Shown one piece after another: positions 56,530 to 64,000 of a stretch of DNA of 64,000 nucleotides. The notes under the pieces were generated by a model. That model did no database searches. It was not told the DNA's origin and saw only the letters and a list, made by a program, of their open reading frames with translations. The position numbers and the translations under genes were made by a program. Within the stretch, counting starts at the first letter, position 1, and each line of letters opens with the position of its first letter. Origin of the DNA: Metridium senile (taxonomy: Eukaryota > Cnidaria > Anthozoa > Actiniaria > Metridiidae); contig OX459105.1 of NCBI GenBank assembly GCA_949775045.1, positions 1,269,368-1,333,367 of the forward strand. Reading direction: 5' to 3'.

Positions 56530-57825
56530 ATAAACATACAACATTTCACTTAGAAAATACAAGAAACAAACAAACATAAACTTTGATCACTGCGGAGTAC
56601 ATGTACACATTTTTACTGTTAGATGCCCAGCAAATATGGCATGATGACTGGGATATCCATGGGGTATTTTGTCAGGCCATGTTCAACAACAATATATCAA
56701 ATAGCACTATATCATTATCAAAAATGACTTGCTCAATAATGTATTATTAATTAAAAATAATCTATCATAGCTAGGGGTGCTGGTGGGGAAGTCCTAATCC
56801 CATTTCCCATGACCTACAATCCTGGATAGTTTTGGTAAGTTAAATTCTCAAACCCAATTCCCACTTATATTCCTTGATATTTGAGGATAAATCAGTCCCA
56901 GTGTATAAAAAATCCACTTCCCCAGCATGATCTTGGCTACATAGGGAGCCTCTAGAACCTGGGTAACAAAGAGCTTTCATGAAATGATCAACTGCTGATA
57001 GAAAGAGAACACTTCATGGCGAAGCCAAAGGAACTTCTGACATGGAAAAATTACATGTATCTTTTTGTGTGTTGTGTTTTTCTTTGCATTTCTGTGAAGT
57101 TTGAGGACATTTACTTCAATATTGAGCGATTTATGGCTTGTTTTTGGCGGTTAACCGACAACTTCGTAACAACTTCGGGCTTTCCGAAGTACAACTTCTG
57201 ACATGGAAACCAAAAATAAAAAAAATACGCGTTGCATTTTAAGACTTGTGCCGGCCATAGGCCTGGGTACGAGTAATTAGGCTTTGAGATATCAACCATA
57301 CCAGCTTGGTTACTAAAAATCCATTGTCACTTACCAGCATGCACCGCGGGAAACACTGAATTTCATGTACCATGAAAATCGGTAATCATATCAGATATTT
57401 TGATAGATTTTACAATGTGAGTGGGTATTTACGCTCTTACTAAATCGATTAGCGTTGTGTTGTATTTGTTTTATCGTAAAAAGACTCACTCAAATCAAAA
57501 TAGACAACGCAAAGCATGCCGGTAAGTGACCATTGGTCTTTATCATCTACTATCACAAATCTCTATCCTATTCTGTTTGTTCGTAGTAATTATTTTCGAC
57601 TACTTGCTACTTCGTAGTGTTGTGTTTTGGTAGACAGACGACTTGAAAACATACCGGTTGTAGGCATGACAAGTACGGTCATCCTTCTATCTTCCTCGCA
57701 ACACCGCAGACCGCTAGAACGAAGGCTATATTTAATTTGTTTCGACACAAGCAGCCCAGGCTCTTGACTTGACTCTTGTTTTGTGCTTTTTGTGTATGTA
57801 GGGGGAGAGAGAGAGGGTGGTATTT
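56530..57825. other. Intergenic, no gene recognised
   Basis: AACTTCTGACATGGAAA is present as a direct repeat near 57029 and 57190. No ORF resembles a known family. Confidence 0.4.
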
Positions 57826-58477
57826 ACAACACAAATCGCTTCAATATCAACATATCAAGGCATGTATAGCTTTTAGTTATTTATCAGGTGAAAAGTCGCT
57901 AATTAACTGATTTTTTTATAAGCTGAAAGAGTCACTTGTTTTTATATGTTAAAAGTCAAGAGCCTGGGCTTCCTGTTGTTTCAAAAGGGAAAGTTAGTTT
58001 TCAAAACATGCCTGTTCAAGTCTGTCTGTTCTTTTTTTAAATTAAGGTTCACTTGCGTCACAAAGCTGAAATAATATCTGTCTGTTTGTTCACTGTCATT
58101 GATGTTGTCAGTTATACGTTTACATCGATTACAAACAGCTACATCCAGTTAAGTATTCAGTTTCATTACAGTCTTAATAATTCTTAAAACCAGCAAGCTC
58201 TATTCAAGAGAAAAGCCAACAAAGGCACTGTAGACTGTCTACATATAGGTAAGAAATTACAATTTGGAAAGAATTTTCCTATCGCGACCTACTAGAAATA
58301 CTCAAGATCTTAGTCCTAAGAGTCACGCAATTCTTGTTTGACTGAACAAGTAACATCACGCTATTTAACTATCACATTACTAACGCATCACGAGATGATC
58401 ACGAGATATTTCCTGTCGTCTTTTCGCAGAACTGGAGCACATTACTTCCTACAGTTTTCGCCCTTCATCAACACGCA
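57826..58477 (+). promoter_or_regulatory. Diverged block A: 5' flank of the RING-NHL pseudogene
   Basis: Matches block A with many substitutions and deletions. It retains the predicted donor (ATAG|GTAAGAAATTAC, near 58248) and the acceptor TTTTCGCAG before AACTGGAGCAC. The higher divergence implies that this is an older copy of the locus. Confidence 0.65.
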
Positions 58478-58618
58478 ATGGCAGCCGCATACAAAGATTT
58501 CTCCGAAGACTTAGAGAAGATGGTTACCTGTGTTATTCATAAAGGTATATTAACTGAAAACCTTCCAACATCATTTCATCATAACACATTAATCCAGAAT
58601 ATCCCTCGCGAGACTTAA
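58478..58618 (+). pseudogene. Gutted RING-NHL gene copy (46 codons)
   Basis: ATG opens YKDFSEDLEKMVTCVIHKG, the same N-terminus as the two intact genes. After ILTE it jumps directly to NLPTSFHHNTLIQ, so most of the RING is deleted in frame; the second zinc ligand is already His instead of Cys. Sequence after LIQ is unrelated and stops within six codons. The coiled coil, filamin and NHL parts are absent. GAA occurs at both edges of the deleted segment in the intact gene, suggesting microhomology-mediated deletion. Confidence 0.88.
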
Positions 58619-58782
58619 AAAAAATATTGCAAATTGTACATGCATCAACAAAAGCACATCATCGCTTTTCACTGCAACTACAACTCGGCGGTGTCTCCAA
58701 GATTTATATACGGTCAACTTTACTTCTCCATTTCTCGAAACCGTATGAATGGAACACGCTCAAACTTCGTAAGGTACTTTTA

Positions 58783-59795
58783 GGTCCGTGTACCTTCCGG
58801 CCATTTGATTTTACAAAAAAGTAAAATTGATTTAATTGTGAAAATTTAAATTTTCAATTTGTCATTACTGGAAAAAATGTCTGTTTTTCAAAATAATCAA
58901 AAATTGAATTAGTTTTTCAATTTTTAGAAAAACCAAATCAAGAAATTGACAATTCTGACTCTACCGGGGGAGGGGTGTCGGGACAAACTTCTCATTACTT
59001 CCGGTATTTTTGATTAAATATGGCGATGGAGCAGAGAAAATCCTTCTAGTGTTAACATACATTTTACCATTTTGATCATGAACAATTAAATACATCACAG
59101 CTATAGGCAATAAAAGTAAAATTGCACATCGTCTGTCTCTTGTGTTGATTGGGGTTGATTTAATATAATAATTAAGCTTACTCAAAAATAAGCCACAAAA
59201 CTGCCAGTCAGTTCCAGTGATATACACTTGTATGTAGTTATATAATTGCTTTTAATATTTCTTGCTACTAAGCAAGATTTTTCTGCATGGTAAATAGCTG
59301 GTGGAATATTATCACGGTGAAAACAAGGGACCATCGCGATCGATTCATCGCAATAACATAATATTTGTTTATACTGCCGTCTCTATACTGCCTGATAAAC
59401 CCCCCAAAAGCCACTTCCAATGTTCATTCATTACTTGAAGAAACTCTGCTGGACTTTTATGTTCAATTATCACAAGGAAATGTCTGTTTACTGCAAGAAT
59501 TTCCTCTACTCGATCGCCATTTTTAATCAGAATGCTTCACTACCGGAAGTGACAAGTTTGTCCCGTACACCCCTCTCCTGGTGGTGTGAATATTGTCAAT
59601 TTGTAGATTTTGTTTTCCTAAAAATTAAAAATAGAATTCAACTTTTGATTATTTGAAAATTTCCATTAAGAAAAAATCGAAAATTGACATTTTTTCGTGA
59701 AAATCAATTTCCAAAAAAAGGAAAATTGAAATTTCGACAAATAAAAAGCAATTTTTCTTGTTTTAAAAATCAAATGGCTGGAAGGTACACGGACC
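58783..59795. mobile_element. 1013-bp foldback element with 6-bp target duplication
   Basis: CTTTTA is duplicated at 58777-58782 and 59796-59801, interrupting an otherwise continuous block D. The ends GGTCCGTGTACCTTCCGGCC and inverted GGTCCGTGTACCTTCCAGCC start arms of roughly 230 bp, including GGGGTGTCGGGACAAACTT and its inverted partner near 59545-59580. No transposase ORF is evident. Confidence 0.85.
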
Positions 59796-60422
59796 CTTTT
59801 ACAATGACTTGTTTACATCTTGTGTTTTTGAGAATCGCTAGAATTACCATTTAAATTAATACTGAGCAAAAAATAGATTGTCTAGCTATTTTGAATAATG
59901 CATCGATAAATTTGTTTTTTATCAGGCGTGATAGTGAAATTTCACTAAAATTTGGCCTTCAGACTGGGAAAGCATTGTACAACATAGTGGTGAGTAACGA
60001 TTTCGAAAGCAATGATTTTATTGTGCGTCTCTGTTCGATTCTTTATAAGCTATACATTTGTGTGTTCTATTTTGAGTACTCATATTTCCTAAGCTTGCAA
60101 GGTCTCGATTAATTTGGCCATTTATCACGTAAAAGTAGTGAAGTACATGAGTCCATAGACGCAAAATCGAGTGGTTTCGTCTTTCAGATTTTTAGAAATA
60201 GCCATAAAATGTCAAAGTCGAGTTCGCGTTTGCAAGCGCATTGCTCTTACGACATCAGTATTTTTAAAATAGCGTTTAAATATCTATAAACTAGAGACAA
60301 TGATTAGTTATAATCCCGATTTTTAAAGCAATCGAAGTAGTTTTTGTACCAAAATTTGAAGTTCCAAACAAATTGTTTTTACGTAAATAAATACCCCTGG
60401 GCCACCTTTTAAGCCTTAAAAG
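59796..60422 (+). repeat. Block D copy upstream of RING-NHL gene 2
   Basis: Matches array block D. It contains a potential small exon, 59935-59989, bounded by TTTTTTATCAG and GTGAGTAACG. The equivalent in the array (29335-29417) is 83 bases. Length differences that are not multiples of three argue that it is non-coding, possibly a UTR exon. Confidence 0.65.
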
Positions 60423-60829
60423 TCTTAGTATTTAAAAAGAGGTAAATTACGACACACATCGCTTCGATATCAACCTATCAATGCACATATAGATTTTAGC
60501 TATTTATTTGGTGAAAAGTCACTTATCAATTGATTTTTTTATAAGCTGAAAAAGTCCCTTCTTTTTATAAGTTAAAAGTCAAGAGCTTAGTATTCATGTT
60601 GTTTCAAAAGTGAAAGCTAGTTTTCAAAACATACCTGTTCAATTAGTCTGTCTGGTTTTTATGCTAATCAAGGTTCACTTGCGACAAACAGCTGAAATCA
60701 TTGTTTGTCTGAGCCAGTAACATCACGCTATTCAACTATCACATTACTAATGCATCACGACATATTTCGTGTCGTCTTTTCGCAGAACTGGAGCACAGTA
60801 TTTCCTACAGTTTCCGCCCTTGATCCACA
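60423..60829 (+). promoter_or_regulatory. Truncated block A and 5' leader of RING-NHL gene 2
   Basis: Block A is intact to CAGCTGAAATCA (about 60700), then jumps to TTGTTTGTCTGAGCCAGTAA. About 300 bp are missing, including the predicted first-exon donor. The acceptor TTTTCGCAG (ends 60785) and 44-base leader are kept. Confidence 0.65.
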
Positions 60830-62752
60830 ATGGCAGAATGCAAAGATTTCTCCGAAGACTTAGAGAATATAGTAACCTGTGTTGTCTGTACTGATATGTT
60901 AACTGAGCCCAAGACACTGCCGTGTCTACATACTTTCTGCTTTGCATGTATTCAAAGCTGGAAACAAACCTGCCGGAGAAAGAGAAAGGCATTGGAGTGT
61001 CCATCTTGTAGAAAGCCAATAACGGTTGATGTCGGAAACCTTCCAACTTCGTTTCACCATAACACAATGATCCAGATGTACAATGATTACAAGTTGAAAA
61101 CTAACGATAAGAACATGCCATCTTTGAACGGAGCTAAACTACTCATCCGAAATGAAAGAGATCGCCTAAATGAAGTGCTTGAAAAGTACAAGAAAAAACT
61201 CGAACTGTCTGATGAAAGTCGAAAGAGATTTGATGACCAAATAGACTTAGCACAAAAAGAGGCATGTAGAAATACTCTACTACAAAAAAAGATTTTAGAA
61301 GATCACAAAGAAACAATTATTACAAGATTGAACGACATTCAAACGACCAAAAAAGCAGAAAACGATGAAGAGAAAAGTCAATTCAACAAAATAAATCAAA
61401 AAATTCTTAATTTTACAAATCAATGCCATCATTTAGAAGAGATGAACGTTGAACAATACAAATCAGAAGACTTTCAACAACTGTTAGATGTTTGTAAAAC
61501 TACTGTCACAGAAGCATGCATATTGTACAAGAACCCAGTCGAGCGCAATTCAAGCGTTCGTTACATTCCATACCAGGAATCCATTCAAATTCTGCAAGAT
61601 CTTCAATTTGGGAAGGTCGTTCAAAGGGTGACAGACCCGTCACGATGTTCAATTGAGTCTATACGTCAAGCCAGATGTGGATTTAGCAACCACTTCAATA
61701 TCGTTACAAAAGATACAGAAGGGGATGTATGCTATACCAGTAAAGGTTCGATTGATGTACAAATCCAAGATATTGACGGCAACGATGTAAACGCAGAACT
61801 CACTGAATCTCAAACTGGAAGATACATCGTTAAGTATAAAGCACAAAAAACATCATCTTACAAAATTGTGGTGAGTATTGCAGGGATAGCGATCAGCAAC
61901 TCACCACAGAACATTGAGACAATCGATGCTAAAGCAGAGATTAAGCCAGTCAGGGTTTTTGAGACAACAAGGGCAGGTGAAGCACTAGCACTAGCTGTCA
62001 GTGATACAGGCGAGATCGCTGTTGCTCATGCAAAATGTGGCGTTGTATTATTCAGTGCTGATGGAGAGTATTTGAGAGAGTTTGGTGGTGAAGGAACAGG
62101 AGAGAGTCGACTGAGTTATCCAAGGGGAGTAGCCTTCAATGCCGACCGACTACTAGTCATTAATAATCAAGATGATTATGGCTGTATTAAAGAATTCGAT
62201 ATCCATGGTAACTACAACAGAACTATTTGTGAACAGAAAGGAATAGTATTTACCAGCATGTGTATAACAGAGCAAAGCATTGCAATTTTGTGTCGTGAGA
62301 CTTGCAGTAAAAAGACTTTAATAAGTTTCTTTTCTAAACAAACCGGTGATCTCCTTCATGGTATCAAATTGGATATTCGTGGTGTTCGGGTACCTCTGTT
62401 TCTCGCTTATGATAACAATAAGTACTTTGTATCTATTGAGTCTTCTCGCCGTTTATATGTTTTTAATGAAAATGGTGGTTTGTTGTCCAAGTTTGGGAAG
62501 AAACGTAAAAAAAAAGGTCAGTTTAATTACCCACGTGGACTTTCTGTGTTTGGTGCAGACATGATTTTTGTCTGTGATGCTGATAACCACCGTGTACAAT
62601 TGTTGAATCAGGATGGTGAGTTCATCAGGTCCTTTGGTAGCCGTGGTTCAGGTCTTGGTCAAATGGTTCAACCCATTGATGTTGCAGTTACACCAGATGG
62701 TCAAGTCTTTGTACTGGAATTAAATGGTAAACGTGTGCAGGTGTTTAGATGA
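60830..62752 (+). CDS. RING/coiled-coil/filamin/NHL protein 2 (TRIM-NHL-like E3 ligase), 640 aa
   Basis: Paralogue of the 44293 gene with the same architecture: RING C17-x2-C20, C32-x-H34, C37-x2-C40, C57-x2-C60; no B-box; a coiled coil with extra residues around 85-100; a filamin domain (about 275-355); and NHL blades (about 375-640, e.g. SYPRGVAFNADRLLVINN and NYPRGLSVFGADMIFVCDAD). It is single exon with AATAAA at 62758, six bases after the stop. The filamin-coding stretch (about 61650-61850) is almost identical in DNA to that of gene 1, while the coiled coil and propeller have diverged in protein sequence. This fits retained adaptor structure with changing target recognition. Ubiquitin ligase activity is inferred from zinc-ligand conservation; the substrate is unknown. 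Confidence 0.9.
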   Translation: MAECKDFSEDLENIVTCVVCTDMLTEPKTLPCLHTFCFACIQSWKQTCRRKRKALECPSCRKPITVDVGNLPTSFHHNTMIQMYNDYKLKTNDKNMPSLNGAKLLIRNERDRLNEVLEKYKKKLELSDESRKRFDDQIDLAQKEACRNTLLQKKILEDHKETIITRLNDIQTTKKAENDEEKSQFNKINQKILNFTNQCHHLEEMNVEQYKSEDFQQLLDVCKTTVTEACILYKNPVERNSSVRYIPYQESIQILQDLQFGKVVQRVTDPSRCSIESIRQARCGFSNHFNIVTKDTEGDVCYTSKGSIDVQIQDIDGNDVNAELTESQTGRYIVKYKAQKTSSYKIVVSIAGIAISNSPQNIETIDAKAEIKPVRVFETTRAGEALALAVSDTGEIAVAHAKCGVVLFSADGEYLREFGGEGTGESRLSYPRGVAFNADRLLVINNQDDYGCIKEFDIHGNYNRTICEQKGIVFTSMCITEQSIAILCRETCSKKTLISFFSKQTGDLLHGIKLDIRGVRVPLFLAYDNNKYFVSIESSRRLYVFNENGGLLSKFGKKRKKKGQFNYPRGLSVFGADMIFVCDADNHRVQLLNQDGEFIRSFGSRGSGLGQMVQPIDVAVTPDGQVFVLELNGKRVQVFR

Positions 62753-63045
62753 GATGCAATAAACATTCCATGTTTTCTCAGTAAGATGATTGTCTTCATA
62801 ACATTGATTGAATGATTGATGAATTGGATCACTAACTGACTTATTATTCAACTCTTATTATATCATTTTTATAGTATAGAAATAAAATGTTTTTCCAATT
62901 AGCTTATTTTAAGTATACGATGGCCAATAAAATGAAATTTCTATTACCCTAAAAAATGATACTTAACTTAGATATTTTGATACTCCGACAAAGGACTAAA
63001 ACTCGAAAGGTGTTACAAAGTCCATTTTATTGGCTATCGTATATA
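62753..63045. other. 3' UTR and satellite-derived flank of RING-NHL gene 2
   Basis: After the poly(A) signal lies a short arm CTCCGACAAAGGACTAAAAC of the foldback family, followed by half of a diverged 95-bp satellite unit. Confidence 0.65.
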
Positions 63046-63453
63046 CACCTGTTTCAAAAATGGTTGCCGCAATCCGTCTAAGGTCCACACTCTGAAGACT
63101 GCAAAGGATGCTGGTATTTATTCTCTTGATATCGATTTATTCCTAGCATATTTTGGTTGTACGTGTTTGTGTTATATGACCATAACAATCAAAGCTACAG
63201 TCCACACTCTGAAGTCGCAAAGGGTGTCGGTATTTCTTCTATTGTGATCGATTGATTCATAGCATATTTTGGTTGTACATGTGTGTGCTATATGACCATA
63301 ACAAGTTATTGCAGTGGTAGATAATGAAACAAACATTTCTATTATTCAACGAGTAATATATCACAAATTATGTTCATATTACCGACATCCTTTGCAGGCT
63401 TCAGAGTGTGGAGTGTACAGCTGCGGCCGCAACAACGATTATTGAAATAGGTG
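63046..63453. mobile_element. 408-bp MITE with CACCTRTTTCAA ends
   Basis: Inverted ends of about 60 bp share CACCT(A/G)TTTCAA, CCACACTCTGAAG and CTGCAAAGGATG. TATA flanks both sides (63042-63045, 63454-63457). It splits a diverged 95-bp satellite unit. Internal extra copies of the CACACTCTGAAG motif occur near 63200. A solo arm is at 25540-25605. Confidence 0.8.
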
Positions 63454-64000
63454 TATATTAAATACCGACGCAGTCTATACTAATTTACTCGCTAATTTCA
63501 ATTTATTGTTAGTATTTAAAGGGAAAAAAACCCTTTAAGGGAACTGTAAATAATTAATAGCTGTTATTACAGTTACGTGACTAGAATCCATTGTTAAAAA
63601 ACATATGTACATAACTGTAACAACAGCTATTGTATATCTGTGATCCGGTGACGTAATCATTTAGGTCACGCAATCATAGAGTAATTAGTGATTCAGGTTT
63701 CTGGGAGTTTTACTCACAGTTATGAGCCAGCTGAGATCGATGAATCAAATGTAATCAATAAGGACTGATCTGCACTAGTGACAAAATCCATGAATCGTTT
63801 GACAAAAATAACTCAAGTATGTTAAGGCCTGGTTTTAGCCGTGTTTCACGAAAAAACGTTTTTATTTGTCATTGCCACAAAACTCATCTGATTCTAATAA
63901 AACTTGGTACATTAATAGATCTCGGACTACTGCTCATCCTTAATTTGTAATTTTGATCTAAGGGTGGTCACGTGACTAGTTTAGATGGATAAGGGATTTC
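63454..64000. other. Duplicated 3' flank (copy of 46480-46995) and window end
   Basis: Continues the broken satellite unit, then repeats the segment containing AACAGCTATTGTATATCTGT and ACTCACAGTTATGAGCCAG seen after gene 1. From about 63815 onward the two flanks no longer match. No gene is seen. Confidence 0.7.

Overview
This is AT-rich animal (metazoan) nuclear DNA: spliced genes with GT..AG introns, introns packed with ATC/GAT, TTCA and TAA microsatellites, many MITE-like elements and site-specific non-LTR retrotransposons. Several repeat ends (a 136-bp palindrome starting ATTACATGG, a CTCTATTA/GGTCAC terminal repeat, a TACCCTGCGA palindrome, and an AGCTCGAAACGTCAGC foldback end) resemble, from memory, dispersed repeats of corals and sea anemones. 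I therefore favour an anthozoan cnidarian, but this is not proven from the window alone.

Layout. (1) 145-12574: the 3' part of the ECM29 proteasome adaptor gene, 23 exons in continuous phase encoding the last 746 residues. Almost every long intron is filled by a different simple repeat or MITE. (2) 13147-23878: an eight-exon gene for a 535-aa FAD-dependent amine-oxidase-like flavoprotein with a C-terminal membrane anchor. Its introns hold nested DNA transposons, and intron 6 is almost entirely one foldback element carrying a 95-bp satellite. (3) 25620-44190: a tandem array of six composite units, each built from a (TAA)n tract, a short element, 74/76-bp repeats, often 77-bp repeats, and a roughly 610-bp block that is also the 5' flank of the RING-NHL genes. 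Three of its (TAA)n tracts are split by RLE-type LINE sequence, including an uninterrupted 1109-aa LINE ORF. (4) 44293-46200 and 60830-62752: two intact RING/coiled-coil/filamin/NHL (TRIM-like, no B-box) genes in one duplicated locus, with a third, gutted copy at 58478-58618. (5) 47646-51200: a 91-bp tandem array with a second, 5'-truncated LINE in one of its ATT tracts. (6) 51200-57820 and the right end: mainly non-genic, with scattered MITEs.

The two left genes are ordinary single-copy genes (proteasome quality control; a flavoenzyme). The right half looks like a birth-and-death locus of putative ubiquitin ligases, with promoter amplification, gene loss, a possible conversion tract and heavy retrotransposition into microsatellite targets. 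Transcription is on the + strand for all intact genes; the truncated LINE at 48.8-50.5 kb is on the - strand. Exon boundaries were placed by eye from splice consensus and phase; no alignments or searches were run.
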